In this document: piece after piece, positions 1 to 57,689 of the stretch
Layout of the letters: every line of letters starts with the position of its first letter
Numbering within the stretch: the stretch's first letter is position 1
From: Hermodice carunculata
Lineage: Eukaryota; Annelida; Polychaeta; Eunicida; Amphinomidae
Reading direction: 5' to 3'
Length of the DNA: 64,000 nucleotides
Assembly (NCBI GenBank): GCA_964020975.1
Contig: OZ026629.1
Location: forward strand, 49,716,634 to 49,780,633
Notes under the pieces: generated by a model
Told to the model about the DNA's origin: nothing
The model's database searches: none
Seen by the model: the letters and a program-made list of their open reading frames with translations, nothing else
Position numbers and translations under genes: made by a program

Positions 1-434
1 TCTTGTAGTGCAGACTTCGAAAATGTTTTCCATTTCTTTTTTTAATGTAAAAAGTACACGTATGTTCTACTCAGGAACGAATTACAGAGTAAAATAGTTA
101 TAGTAACCCCTAGCAATTTTAATCTGAAAACCCAACTGTTTTGAATTGAAGGAAGAGGAATTACCAAATGTCAAAATGAGGACATTTTGAGGCAGTTCAT
201 CAATCTTTGGCACCAGTTGCCTAGCTAAAATGGGGAACGCACATGAAATGAGAAACGCACATATCCGCTCGACCAAATTCTCATTCTTAAAAAACGAATG
301 GTTCAATGGAGGTAGTTATTTGCGAGTGCCATATCAACACCGTTAAACAGTAATAGTATATTTACTGAGTAGGCATTTATTTCCAGAATCGGGGACTTAA
401 ATCCACCAGCATTAAGGAAATGCCGAAAATATAT
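1..434. other. Left-edge intergenic stretch, no gene seen
   Basis: AT-rich sequence without a convincing coding region on either strand. The segment around 206-226 resembles the tRNA-like trace at 470-500 (both read roughly TTTGGCACCA...CCTAGCT), so the SINE-like repeat described next may be present here in a more decayed form. Confidence 0.4.
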
Positions 435-505
435 ATTTTATGTTCGGAACTAGCGGGACTCGAACCTGCAACCTTTGGCACCACTCACCTAGCTGAATAT
501 TATCT
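435..505 (-). repeat. tRNA-derived SINE-like fragment
   Basis: On the minus strand this reads GGTTCGAGTCC (a perfect RNA polymerase III B box, 456-466), preceded by AAGGTTGCA as in many tRNA T-arms. Further upstream is an A-box-like TTCAGCTAGGTG (484-496). The rest does not fold as a full tRNA, there is no clear acceptor stem and the A box is degenerate. A tRNA-derived SINE or tRNA pseudogene is therefore more likely than a working tRNA. Confidence 0.45.
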
Positions 506-599
506 GGGAGGTTTAAAATAAGATTTTGCGCTGGAATTTGGCAAAGTTGTTATTATTGCTCACACACCGTTCCCTCTTTCCCCTTCACTTCTGAATTAT

Positions 600-745
600 A
601 GTCCTGCATGTTTGTTGTCTGTCTGTGCACTGGTGTTTTAAAATATCCACATTGTCTTGTTGTATATGTACAAGAGGTCTTTATATAGGCTAGTGTAGTA
701 GTGAGCCCGTTGGCCAATTGTTTTTCAATAAAATATATTTAGACC
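600..745 (+). mobile_element. 3' end (UTR) of a LINE, copy A
   Basis: The block ending TTGGCCAATTGTTTTTCAAT followed by AAAATAT matches, with scattered differences, the segment at 54215-54290 that ends TTGGCCAATTGTTTTTGCGA then ATAAAATG. Both also share GTACAAGAGG with C/T changes just before it. The second copy lies directly downstream of a LINE coding remnant, so the shared block is read as that LINE family's 3' untranslated end. Only the 3' end is present here, the usual result of 5' truncation during target-primed insertion. Confidence 0.55.
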
Positions 746-1076
746 AAAGGCTCTGCAAGACATGCTTTTCATTATACAGCTATTCAACCATGGAATTCCC
801 TGCCAGGACATGTGAAAATAAGCAATGCTAATTATATTCAAAGCAGCAGCCAAAAAGCTACTTATTGAACAGGCAGAGGAAGGCAACCCATGCAGGCTAC
901 ACATACATGTAGGTCTATTACTAGTTCAGTGAGTGTTATGAGCATGAGTTGCCTTCAACCGTATTTGTAATAAGATGGAGAAACACACTGTTCAGTGCGT
1001 GCTTAAATTATTATTATCATCATCATATTTATTATATTATTTACTTACTAATATTGATACACATATTTAAAACACA

Positions 1077-1081
<5 letters not shown>

Positions 1082-1163
<82 letters not shown>
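1082..1163. repeat. (TA)n microsatellite
   Basis: Uninterrupted TA dinucleotides for about 82 bp. Self-complementary, so able to extrude; no gene function assigned. Confidence 0.95.
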
Positions 1164-1170
<7 letters not shown>

Positions 1171-1483
1171 TGTGTGTTTGACCTTGTTTAATCTTATTTA
1201 TTGTATATTTTACCATTTCATTATCATTATCCCATTCACCGCATCCCTCATGTGCTGATTTTAGCCTCATTTTGAGCCACCTTGCTCTGAAATACCAAAG
1301 CTCATGCTTCCATACCAACCCAATAAACAATAATGATAACCAGGGCTGTATTTACACCGGATGGTAATATTATATGATATTGATACACTACCTTTACTTA
1401 TGATTTGCTGCATTTCACTTTGCTGTACACATTTTATAATTTATTTATTACAGTAATACTCTATATGTTATGTTAAATTCAAC

Positions 1484-1549
1484 CAATCAATCAATTTATA
1501 ACCTGTGTTGTGTATTAAAGTTTATCAATCAATCAATCAATCAATCAAT
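1484..1549 (+). repeat. Retroposon-type tail with (TCAA)n
   Basis: AACCAATCAATCAATTTATA, then a short unique segment ending TATTAAAG, then (TCAA)n at 1524-1549. Tetranucleotide tails after an AATAAA-like end are typical of CR1/RTE-type LINEs and the SINEs that use them; compare AGAATAAAATCAATCAATCA at 17310-17330. The source element is not identifiable here. Confidence 0.4.
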
Positions 1550-1636
1550 CGCGCCTCCGCTTGGGTAGGCCTAATGTCGCAACTGGGGTCCTGCAGGTGT
1601 TAGTGGTGACCAGGCCTGAAAAAAAAAAAAACTCTT

Positions 1637-1672
1637 TGACGTCATTCCAGCGCAAGTTTCATTGTGACGTAA
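1637..1672 (+). promoter_or_regulatory. Two CRE-like TGACGT sites upstream of the EF-hand gene
   Basis: A perfect CRE palindrome TGACGTCA lies at 1637-1644 and a half-site variant TGACGTAA at 1665-1672, 21 bp apart centre to centre and about 200 bp before the ATG at 1855. CREB/ATF-family factors bind such sites in animals. No TATA box is evident nearby, so a TATA-less promoter driving the 5' UTR at about 1700-1854 is inferred, not shown. Confidence 0.4.
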
Positions 1673-1854
1673 CTTGTGCTTGTTTTTCTGACTTTTGTTG
1701 TCAACTTTGGGGATCCTTTATTGAAATCTGCATCCATTTTGTACGCATTAGATGTAAAATTAAAAATCGAAAAAAGAAAAGTACACGAGGAAAAAATAGA
1801 AAGTTGATATTATCAGCAAAAGTTGTAAAATAACAGCGGGAAAAAACGTGGAAG

Positions 1855-25240
<23,386 letters not shown>

Positions 25241-25327
25241 ACTAATCTTTGTAGACTACACAGAAAACAAAGTATAAACAGTTTACATTTGATAAGTTAA
25301 TTTTCATGGCATTTATGACAGACTGTG

Positions 25328-25333
25328 ATTAAA
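25328..25333 (+). terminator. Candidate poly(A) signal ATTAAA, EF-hand gene
   Basis: ATTAAA lies 88 nt past the stop codon, with T-rich sequence 20-40 nt downstream. It is the common animal variant of AATAAA. Plausible, not proven. Confidence 0.35.
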
Positions 25334-26389
25334 ACAATACGAGATAATCAACATATGCTTTTAAAAAAAAATATTCATGAGAAGTTCTTTTGTAAATCCA
25401 GCTATTTAAAAGCTGCATGTGAATGTCATTCCATAAACCAACAAGAATGAAGAGGCAACCTCAACTGTAAAACCCAGGTTTAGTAGTTTGTCACTGGACT
25501 TTTTATAACTTACCAGCCTGCCCCCGGAAAAAGATGTTGCACAGAAGAGAATGGAAGATAAAGTTCCCAGCATCTTATTGAAAACTTTATCGGTGCAATG
25601 TTGTGTTACAATTGACATTTGATTTGATGTCAAATATGAAAGTGAATAATTGATAGCGTCATGCATGTTCTGAGCCCAGTCTCATGCATTACGGTCTCTT
25701 TTTTTTCAGTCAAGTCAAATTTGCAAAACGTATGGAGTTTATAACATAAGAAGGTTTCCATGTATATGTGTAAACAGACAATTGTCATTAACCGATCATG
25801 CATATTCTGACATGTATTGAAACTGTACATTTTAACTTCAAGTTCACAGATATTCCTACTAACATGCAAAAGCACTGTAATTTGCAACTACAAGTATAAC
25901 CAGGGATATTTGACGAGATATCCTCGAATATTCCTGGTATAACCAATCAGTAGCCACCTGTAGGTATATGGACACATGGTACCATAGCAGTCTGAGCTGC
26001 TACTACTGCCACAGTAGTTCTTACCAAAGTACTATAAAATGTTGCCAGACTTCTCTCCTTGGGTTCACCAGTACAGTTCCTTGTATCACCTTGTCAGCAT
26101 TTCAACTTTATTTCCCAATTAGATCTTTCAGATCTAGGCTTTGACATGAGTCGATGGCTTTGTCTGTAGGTTTTCACCTAAAGTGCACTGAGGAAAGCCG
26201 CTGACCATTCTTTCTTTCTCTTTGTGTGGCACTGTAGACATGTACTGGCAATTGAACGAAATGTCCTCTGCTGCGGAATTTGAAACTGGGACCAAGGTGA
26301 GAATTCCAAGAGCATACATTTGCATTTGCTGTGATTCAGAGAGCCTGGTATGGGAAATGCAACTGGTCATGTACACGAGACATAGTTCA

Positions 26390-26635
26390 CTTTTCAAGTC
26401 TTTCACTGCAAATATGGACAAAAGTTGATGTGCTATGAATTCACCTAACAATTAATGAATTCATATTATTTATAAACTGACCCACCATTCAAATACCAGC
26501 ATGTCTTCAATTGCAGAGACCATGAGAATGGTCCAGATGAACAACTTTCCTGCTCATGCTTTGGGCACCATGTGCCAAAAGTGTAGCAAGGAAAGTTGTG
26601 TTGACTCAGTCAAAGCCTGGCTCTGAAAGAGTTAA
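26390..26635. mobile_element. TTAA hairpin element, long form
   Basis: Starts near CAAGTCTTTCACTGCAAATA and ends CTCTGAAAGAGTTAAA, so the termini are inverted (CTTTCACTG / C-TGAAAGAG) with TTAA at the right. Inside: GTGCTATGAATTCACCTAAC, TTATAAACTGACCCACCATT, AATACCAGCATGTCTTC, then the core hairpin GAACAACTTTCCTGCTCATG / AGCAAGGAAAGTTGTG. The same order is found at 35862-36087 and 37680-37865. Confidence 0.65.
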
Positions 26636-26899
26636 ATGTTTTTACCCACAATGCAGTAGTGATGTGCCTTTCTTTCCCTCCCTCTCCCTCCCCTCCTCTC
26701 CCCTCCCCCGAATTCTCTGCAAGTACAGGGTTGCTGTATAGCCACTAAGTATTACCTGACAGACAGAAAGAGCTGGATCTGCAGTTGAGTGCATGGCAGG
26801 CAATGTCAAATTGTTGAAAATAGCATTCAGAGAACGGATTACCCTCAGGGCCCAGTCTTGTCTCTTTTTTCTTTTTTGAGACTTCACAGGTGCCATAAT

Positions 26900-27647
26900 A
26901 CATTGTAACTGCACCAAAAATTTGATGAAGCTGTGATGAATCCTTCTTGAGATATGGTAACATTGTCCACTTTTGCGCCACTCCGACGGTCTTCACATAA
27001 ATACTTCAAAAGTTTCATAACAAGTTTAAAAATAATGAGGTACCTGGTTTTCACTAGAAATGTGGTCCATTATAATACGCATCTCTGATAAAAATTTGGC
27101 GAAGCTGTGATGGATCCTTGTTGAGATATTGTGGTAATGTCATCCCCTTGTGTGCCACTCAGGTGGCCTTGAAATAAATGATTTAAAGTTTCATAAAAAG
27201 TTTATAAATACAAACAGGAAGCTGGTTTTATATGGGAACCTGGTCCATCATAAGGTGCATCTGTGACAAAAATTTGGTAAAGCTGCGGTCAATATTTTTT
27301 TTAGATATCAGGGTTGATGCCACTCAGACGGTCTTGAAATAAATACATTAAAAGTTTCAAAAAAAGTTTAAAAGTAATCAGAGGATGCTGGTTTTCAGTA
27401 GGAACCTGATCCATCATAAGGTTCTTCTGTGACAACAGTTTGGTAAAGCTACAGTGATTATCTTTTGAGATATCGTGGTAACGTTGTCCCCTTGTGCGCC
27501 ACTCAGACGGCCTTGAAATAAATACTTTAAAAGTTTCATAAAAAGTTTTAAAATATAAAAGGAAGCTGGTTTTCAATAGGAACCTGGTCAATTATAAGGT
27601 GCATCTCTGATGAAAATTTGGTGAGGCTACAGTCAATATTTTTGAGA
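26900..27647. repeat. Tandem ~150-bp repeat, about five copies
   Basis: Each unit contains CCTTGAAATAAATACTTTAA, AAGTTTCATAAAAAGTTT, a CTGGTTTTCAATAGGAACCT phrase, and a GAAAATTTGGTGAAGCT phrase, ending GAGATATNGTGGTAACGTTG then CCACTCAGACGG. The last unit is broken by the MITE at 27650. Confidence 0.85.
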
Positions 27648-27649
27648 TA

Positions 27650-27825
27650 CAGTGGTACCTGCTATTTAAGACCACCCCTACAGCCAACAAAAAGTGGTCT
27701 CATACTGCAGGTGGTCTTAAATTGAAGGTATATTTAATGTAAATACAGCAGAGGGTCTTGAAAGAGTGGCCTTAAAAAGACATGCAGTCTTAAATTGGAG
27801 GTGGTCTTTAGAGCAGGTACCACTG
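27650..27825. mobile_element. Complete TA-flanked MITE (CAGTGGTACC ends)
   Basis: CAGTGGTACCTGCTATTTAA at the left and GAGCAGGTACCACTG at the right, each bordered by TA (27648-27649 and 27826-27827). It is 176 bp and palindromic throughout: AAGACCACC... against ...GGTGGTCTT. It interrupts a tandem-repeat unit between GAGATA and GCACGGCAATGTTGAC, which confirms the boundaries. Tc1/mariner-like by TA target; no transposase. Confidence 0.85.
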
Positions 27826-28368
27826 TAGCACGGCAATGTTGACAAGACAGACAGACAATGCAGGGGACAACAATAACCTCCGGCACTTTATGTGCCAAGG
27901 GTAAAAAGCCTGGCCACTTGCCACAGCTCAAAATGTCTACAACACATGTTCATCACCGCTATAGATAATGGGAAGAAGGATGAAATGAGGAGGATCTTGC
28001 TCCAAATCACAGAAGTGCCACTTCTATATCTATATAGGCCAGTCAGGGACAGGTTAGCTTCTGGAGAGTAAAGAGTTCGGACTGTGGAATAGGGTAATGA
28101 CTACTAGGAAGTGGTTCTGGACAAAAAGACACAAAATTACAGACATAGACACAAATTTTATTTATATTCCATTGTACAGAACAAGAACATTAGCCCAAGG
28201 CTACAAAAATGGAGTTGCGATTTTAAATTGCCAGTTGATGAAAACAATGGTGAGCAAAGTATAGGGAAGTCATTATTTCAGTGAGTGGTGCTGACTCGAC
28301 ACAGAAGCCATTTATTACAAAAGAGGCAGTTCAGGTTATGCCAAGCTATAATAGGATGTACTTACAGT

Positions 28369-28540
28369 GAAAACTCATTATAATGACACCATTGGTTCCC
28401 ATAAAAATGTGACAAATAACTGAATGTCAGATAAATGAATCAAATAACAAAGAAATTGGACTTTTCGTCCCCCAAAACTTTTGTCATTAAGTATATGTCA
28501 GACATCTGAGTGTCATTTTAAAGAGATTTCACTGCATATT
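28369..28540. mobile_element. MITE with ACAGTGAAAACTCATTATAA end
   Basis: The left end is ACAGTGAAAACTCATTATAA then TGACACCATT; the right end is GTGTCATTTTAAAGAGATTT then CACTGCATA. The termini are imperfect inverted repeats. It is a sibling of the 5' end at 56153. Confidence 0.6.
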
Positions 28541-30770
28541 AGTTAATGTTAACTGCAGACTTGCTCTGCCAGCCTTGGTTGCTAGACAACACAATTATGT
28601 CTATACCATGATAAGGCACACAAGCAAGGAATGCTACTTGCAACCACCTGAATATCATATTCTATTCTACCAAACAAATGGCAATTTCTACACATTTCAA
28701 GTTTTCTGCATGTTTTGAAAATAAGTAACTTCTCTTAGGTTTTTTGCCACCCCAAATTGTTACATTAATTCAGAACTCATTTGGCCTGCCTTTCATGGAT
28801 CTGAGGGCATTAGCTTAAGTCAAAAGACTATGATAGTCTGAGCCTTTGTCATAAAAAAAGTCAACTTCAGAACATGTAGCAGACTTTGCTCAATTTAGAT
28901 ATGTTGTCTTTGCCAGAACTATGCCATATCAGAGGACAATAAATGAATTTAGGAAAAAAATAAGTCTCGTACAGAAGAAGGAAAGCATCTTGGTCTAGAG
29001 AAATAATCTTCAGAGCATATTCAGTCATCTTCTACCTCTGAGGCATAAGGCTGAGATGTACTCTTTGAAATGGAATGTCTGCTCAAATGTGACTCCTTGT
29101 AATTCCAAAGAGTCTGATTTAATGATAGAGGTGTAATTCACATGGGGTTTTATGATCACGATTTGGTGCAAAGGAGACATGAAGACATCCCTTACCGAGT
29201 CGCTAAAATAGTTCCAGTCTCCAAAAGGATGGTTTCTGTCCAAATAATTACATTTGTATATTTAATTTTTTGCCATCATGGAATGTAAGTTGAGACAATA
29301 CATACCATGTCTCTTTCAGCAGCCACCTACTCAATACGACATATACAATATGTAATGGAAAAACAGTACAGCTACTTAAATACATTACCACATGCCAAAA
29401 AAACAGGGTCTGCATGTAAATGGTTGGAAAACTGGTTTCTGGGAGACAATTGAATACACACTCCGGATTTAAGGGGGGAAAAAAAAGTAGCTGCCAATTA
29501 AGTGAATAAACATTTTTTCCACACGTATGTACACAGTGCATTTCACCCAGTCGTCACATGCAAGGTGCACGAAGAGTAGATTTATCAGATCTGTGACCAG
29601 CCGTTAAATGAGTAAATAGTAGATTTGTTCCATACATGTGTCTCGCACATAAAACCAGCTGTTAATTCATTCCATGGTATATTTCATACACAGATGTGCT
29701 ACACATATAAAACTGGCTATTAAGTGATAAAATGGTATAGTTCATACTTACATGTGCCTCACACATAAAACCAGCTGTTAATTCATTAAATGGTACATTT
29801 TATACAAGCAGGTATTGCACACATAACATCAGCCATTTAACTGGCATAACTCCGATCATATTTATTCCATGTCAAGCAGAGATATGGTTCCACAATATGT
29901 ACAGCATAATTACAGACATCTAAACTGAAGCAACTGATTGTACTTTACATGTATTACATAAATGTCAGGAGATCCCAGCTAAGGATTTTGTCTCCGCTGT
30001 CGCTGGGGCCGCCAAATATAAAAGATAATTATTTCATACATGCATGTGCTGCACACATAAAACCACAGCACATATTTCTTACAAAGAGCTGTCACACAAA
30101 AAAGTGACAAAAATATTATGTGTGAGCAAAAATTGCCCATTCACCAAAATGTCTGTTTCCTCTTGAACAGTTCCCTGAGTGCTTAATGAGGGTCACTCCT
30201 AAAATGAACTTCAGAGGTACACAGTACTTGGTGCTTGCTTCCTCACGCAAAAGCATTTTGGCGAGACCCTGGAATTTTGATATACATGTACATGTATTCC
30301 ATGATAGTCAACAACTGTAACTCCGGTATGCAGTGCTGTTTGGAAAGCGCTATGTCTCTACACTATTAAAATTTGTATGGAAATTAATCCAAAACAATTT
30401 TGCAAGGATTTATGAATTCATTTCGGTGCATATTCAATTCCACAATCATGTTACAGCACCACCTGCTCTGTGCAGCCAGTGCTGTGGGCAGTCCCCTGCT
30501 CTGTGTGGCCATTTTTTGGCCACAGTAGTCAAGCTGACAAGCCCGATTTCATTGTTTGATTCTTGCATCAGCCAGTAAAATCGGGTTGTGTGAACATGGC
30601 ATTAGTCTTTTCACACCGGCTGGGAATTCATGTGCACAGACATATGTGATTTTGAGCAGTCATGAGGTGGCATCTGAAGCCATGCTGCATTGGAAGTACC
30701 TGCCACATTCCACTGTGAAGGCCCTACTCCACTGGTCCATGTGACTGATTAGGTTGCAGTACTGTGCACT

Positions 30771-30898
30771 GGACATACAGTATGAATACACTAAGTCTAC
30801 CATGATAGTACAGCCAGTACCTCTGGCACACGATGGACATACAGTATGAATACATTAAGTCTACCATGATAGTACAGCCAGTACCTCTGGCACACGAG
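30771..30898. repeat. 64-bp tandem duplication
   Basis: GGACATACAGTATGAATACA begins at 30771 and again at 30835. The copies differ by about one base (CACTAAG/CATTAAG), so the duplication is recent. Confidence 0.95.
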
Positions 30899-31204
30899 CC
30901 CCTGTTACAATGAATACCATCTTCACCTAGATAAGGGCACAGTGCGCTATTAAAAAAATTTCATCCACAAAAGCTGAAAAAAAAATGTACATGTAGATCC
31001 TAAGTAAATTCTGCCACTTTTTTTAAAACTATGGAACATTTTGGGGGTACTTTCATTGAAAAAAATGGGGAGGGGTGCATTTATTAGGGTGTGTGTGCCT
31101 AATAAGATGAATATGGTAGGCCAATTCTATTTTTACCTTCCTTTCATTGATTCTATTTCTGCATGCTTTCATGGCCATTTATGAAATACAATTAAAGTTG
31201 TTTT

Positions 31205-31436
31205 AAGAGGCCACCTGCCAACTGTGACCACCTTTCAGTTATCAAAGTAACTTTGCATTGTAAGGGAAGCTAGCATTGGCAAAATTTCATTTTAGATGTG
31301 CATTCATATACAGCAGGTGACCTGTCAATGCAGGTAGCTTTAGAAAGAAACTGATTCTTGTGTCCCAGCAAGGTGACCACAAAAAGCAGTGTGGCTGCTC
31401 ACGGCAGTGGTTGCATACAGCAGGTGCCACTGTAGT
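31205..31436. mobile_element. Decayed CAGTGG-type MITE
   Basis: Left part TTTAAGAGGCCACCTGCCAA; right part GCATACAGCAGGTGCCACTG then TAGTA. Internally GACCACCTTTC and GGTGACCAC are complementary-type words. The right terminus is clear, the left is worn. Confidence 0.45.
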
Positions 31437-33139
31437 ACCTGGGGTGGTTTTAATTTAAACCTTTGTTGCTTTTAAAAACTTGCCAAAACCAACGTCATGT
31501 TAACTGTTGTCAGCTTTGATATTTTTTAAAATTGATTTCATAACTAATGGAAAACATTTTGTAGAAGAACCAGAGATGAGATATATCATGATTGCATGAC
31601 CTAGGTCATACTTTTCCTTGATAGTGGTTGGCTGCCTCAATGCCCAACTCACACCAAGACAGCTGTCAGCTGTCTTTTCTTTATGACTTATTGGCCATAC
31701 CATACAACTTGGCAAAATACAAGTCTCGTGAAACAACAAACAATTTTCTACAGTCAATCATGGAATGTATCTGAGCTACACTTCAGCAAAGTTTAGGGAA
31801 ATCCAGCCTGTGCTATTTGGAGAAGTCAACAATTACCTAAACATACAGAACTTTTTCTGAAAATAATAATTGCAGTGCTACCTGCTGGGCAAAATTAAAA
31901 ATAATATGTCCCCAGGAGTGTCCTTGTGTGATTTTGAAGCAATGGAAATGCAATTAGCAATTTCATGTGTTTTTAGCTGAATACACAACCCAATACACAA
32001 AATTCTTGTGGGCTAGAGGTGTGTATTCCTGTTCAATAGTTTTGCAGCAAAAGGTATCAAATTTACATGAGTATTTTAGCTATATACAACCATTTACCAC
32101 GAGAAATTTGGTGTATCGAGGTACATGTGGAGAAGTTATAAAGCTATGTAGGTGCAAATTACAAAGGAAACTTATGGACATACCTAGCCCGCCTGCCTAC
32201 AAAGCCCTCTTCTGAGAACCCACATGAACCAGTTAATCTCGACCTTCCTTTCTGGCTAAGTGAGTCACATTTAAAATTACTATAAACAGTCCAGTGATGT
32301 AAATGTTAACTGCTTTTCTTTACAATTGAAAATGATATTGGCACATAGCTACCAGCTTGCCTTGACACCCTCCAGCCACACAGCACCTGTAAATGACGAC
32401 TAAGTCCCATGAGGCTCAATCATAATTTAGTTTCAAGACACACCTACAGGGTACAATATTTATCACAAAAAACTGCAGAAATATTGTGCCAGAGATGTTG
32501 GTTAGCATCAGTCTCTGTCAATTTTGTCTCCAGTTGTGAAATCAATATAATATAATAAACATTTATCGATAAGTAAAACATGGTACTCATTCAATTATTA
32601 AGCTTGTCAGCTATCAAATATGACTAATATATTTTTTCATCGGTACTTTGTTCATAAACCTAAGTGTAAATGTCAAATATTTTTCAAAACATATTTGTGT
32701 TATAAGACAATAACAATGTATGCATTCAGACATGTGACTTTTGAGCTTTAGAATACAACAGGTATCACTTTTGGCATGTACTTTCTTCACACGCCTTAGC
32801 TTATACACATACAAATAGATACCACTTTTTAGATTCTATAATTTTGGTGTTATGACAATAAAACAATGACAACTATGTTCAAGCCAGCATTTTTTGGCAA
32901 ATGCTTTTGTTGTAAACCTAATATCTCTGCAACAACTTCCATCAGTAAGTGAAACATGCACACATAAAAAACTTGTATACTTCTGACTGCATGACATTTC
33001 AGATCTATCAATAAAAAGACCTCATATATAATGATAAACAGTTTATAAACAAAGTCAATATGTGCAACATTATCTCCATGTAGATTGAAAATCTTTTGAC
33101 AAAAAAAGGATCTTTTTGCATTCAATATGTACATAATTA

Positions 33140-33240
33140 TGAAATTGTGTATTGCTCGTCACCTGGTGTATACTATGTACACTGTATATATCCTGACTTG
33201 TACCCGTGTGCCCCAAAAGGGTTTTGAGAAATAAAACATT
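33140..33240 (+). other. Possible 3' end of a retroposon or transcript
   Basis: TGTACCCGTGTGCCCCAAAA, GGGTTTTGAGAAATAAAAC: a short hairpin-like CCCCAAAAGGGG-type word directly before AATAAA. This composition is common at LINE 3' ends, but no coding remnant lies upstream. Could equally be unique DNA. Confidence 0.25.
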
Positions 33241-34096
33241 CACACTCACTAAAAATTGACCCTCAGCAATACTTTTAATTCCCCCTTTTCCCTACACCAC
33301 GGGAACAAAGTTGTGCAAATTGGCCCATGTTTTGATGCTGCTATAGTAAGACAGCATCATCACTTTTGTAACCCCGTATCAGGAGGCTTTTGATTCACGA
33401 CGACTTACCATAGATCACTTGGCTTGATGTCACATTTTTCTTTACTCCCCAGGTACTGTAAATTGCTTTATTTTTGGGAGTATATATATTAAAGGTTTTT
33501 TGTATTTTTGACATTTCACTGCAGTTTTAATTTCACTGCTTTTGAGATAATTCCTATTCAAACAATGTTAAAATACTATTTCACTACATTTTTATTTTTA
33601 CAATTTTATTCCATCAGTGAAATAAGCAAAAATAAGAGTACAGCGAAATTAAAGCAATTTACAGTGTTGAGTCCAGTGTATATTTGTTAATACTGCAAAT
33701 GGTCACATGCTCGTTCATCAGGGAAAATGAGTTAGTTTCATATTGAATGTAAATTGGGACAGTGTTGTGTCAACTTCACCACGAAGCCAAGCTCGTGGCC
33801 TGAGTACTGTTTGTATTCATAAAGTTGTTTGCAATTGTATCCAGTATCAACATCAAGTTAAACTACATGAAGGATACTTTCAGGGAAATATCTACAGGGT
33901 GTTGAAACCAACACTCAGGCAAGCTACACACAGGGATCTGTGAGTAAGCTGTGAACAGTTTGATCTCATTGTCATTGACACTGCCAGGACAACTACACCA
34001 GAGTGGCTCACAACAGTCTTTGTTCTTTGACATACTGTGAATTTCTGAATAACTTGACCATGCAGAAAAGTACTGCATATGAAACAGTGCTTAGCT

Positions 34097-34303
34097 TTAA
34101 CCCTTTCCCCCTTAAAGTAAGACTGAGTCAACAGCTTTCCTTGGCATGGGTTGGACACTAAGTGCCAAACCCATGCCAAGAAAAGCTGCTGACCTGGGGC
34201 ATGTGATCTTGATAATTCTCATGTATATTTCTCAGTCAAATTATTTTCATAACTGTTGAAATTAGTTGAAAACACTGAAGCACATGACATTTGACCACCA
34301 GCC
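34097..34303. mobile_element. TTAA hairpin element, interrupted at its right side
   Basis: TTAACCCTTTCCCCC at the left, hairpin arms GTCAACAGCTTTCCTTGGCA and TGCCAAGAAAAGCTGCTGAC. Then follow phrases ATAACTGTTGAAATTAG, AACACTGAAGCACATGACAT and TTTGACCACCAGCC, which are the reverse complement of the 59339-59435 copy. The sequence breaks off where the GGGCCC element begins. Confidence 0.65.
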
Positions 34304-34472
34304 GGTGTCAGAGAAAATTTGGGCCCCCAGGGGCCCATCCATTCGCCAAATGTTTGGGCCCCCCTGCGAACATTTGGGCCTAATATTCGGAAGGGGCCCA
34401 AATATTCTAGAATGTTTGGGCCCCCAGGGGCCCGAATATTTGGGCCCCCGGGCCCAAATATTCGTTGACACC
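34304..34472. mobile_element. 169-bp GGGCCC-rich element with GGTGTCA terminal inverted repeats
   Basis: Ends GGTGTCAGAGAA and TTCGTTGACACC form inverted repeats (GGTGTCA-GAA). Inside, about seven GGGCCC or GGGGCCC palindromes alternate with ATTTGGG / CCCAAATATTC words. The composition (very GC-rich core in an AT-rich genome) is unlike any neighbour. Target duplication was not recognised. Confidence 0.7.
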
Positions 34473-35068
34473 AGATCCTGGAGTTGACCAGCATGTCTTG
34501 AATGTTCATTGTATGTTTGAAGCCAATCTTAACTTCCTTGTTGACCAACATTGCTGCATGGCATGATGGCTCAAGAATTTTCCTAGTGTCTTGGATAATT
34601 AGTTTTATTGGAGGAAAGGAATGGATTGCATCCCATGACCAGAAAAAAAATTATGCTGGTCAGTAGATTCCTGTGTAATTGGCTTGGGTGCTAGAAACTG
34701 TGCTCTAAAATAAAATTTTAAAAATGAAATTACATGTACGAAGATTGTTGTTAATCCAGACGAGATGATCCAAAGGATTGATATCCCCCGTCACATCATG
34801 CGTTGTCAAGATACAACAGTATAAAATAGACACAAGTCATAATAAGAGTAAAATGGCTATTCATATGAAAGTAGTATGGTCAAAATTGGTTAGGATCATC
34901 TTACAGCAATCAGTTATATGTGCTTTGAAATGTGCCATGATACTAATTGCCCCAAATAAATATGTATTGGGTCATCACAATGTTGAAATTATGTCAAGCT
35001 CATATAAAATATGGCGTACATAAAACCTTTATGGAATGATTCTTTTGTACTAAAATGAAAGGCTTAGC

Positions 35069-35074
35069 TTTAAT
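35069..35074 (-). terminator. Candidate poly(A) signal ATTAAA, Grx-DEP-DUF547 gene
   Basis: On the minus strand ATTAAA occurs 360 nt past the stop codon. Other AT-rich candidates exist further on, so this is only the nearest reasonable one. Confidence 0.22.
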
Positions 35075-35433
35075 AGAACTTGAAATACGTGAAAAAAAGT
35101 ATGCTGCAAAATACACCTTTAGGAGCCATATGACCTTGAAAAGAGGTCACAGTCAACAACAAGGCACTGCCACATACCCTACACATGATACATCTGTGGT
35201 GTGAATTTCATAATTCTATCTGGAACGTTTTATGGGCTAAAGACTGTGACAGACACGACCGACAGACCCCAGCCCCTATCACTGCTATTCCTATGTCCCC
35301 CTATACCACCTTCAGTGGCGGTAGACAATTAAAGCAGGGTGTTAAACTGTTAAAAGACTCCAACCATATGCTGTGTGAGTTCCCTATGTTACTAGCATCA
35401 GTTGTGATGATGTGTGCTGTTCTTCCATTTCTT

Positions 35434-57663
<22,230 letters not shown>

Positions 57664-57689
57664 CTTCGTGCGGTACTTGATTGTAGCAG

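Larger units (their letters stand above)
25241..35433. other. Intergenic region between the two convergent genes
   Basis: About 10 kb with no exon I can support on either strand. It contains the 3' flanks of both genes, tandem ~150-bp repeats, several MITEs, a 64-bp duplication and two nested hairpin elements, all listed separately. The stretches 28550-30330 and 31800-33130 show only A/T-rich unique-looking DNA. A 73-residue minus-strand frame at 29025-29243 is discussed among the rejected items. Confidence 0.6.

Noticed and set aside
29025-29243. Minus-strand 73-residue frame (GDWNYFSDSVRDVFMSP...) between the genes
   Set aside because: Composition is protein-like, but there is no good acceptor upstream, no partner exon and no recognised family. 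A frame this long is expected by chance in 10 kb.
34219-34551. Gly/Pro-rich frames on both strands
   Set aside because: Artefact of the GGGCCC-module element.
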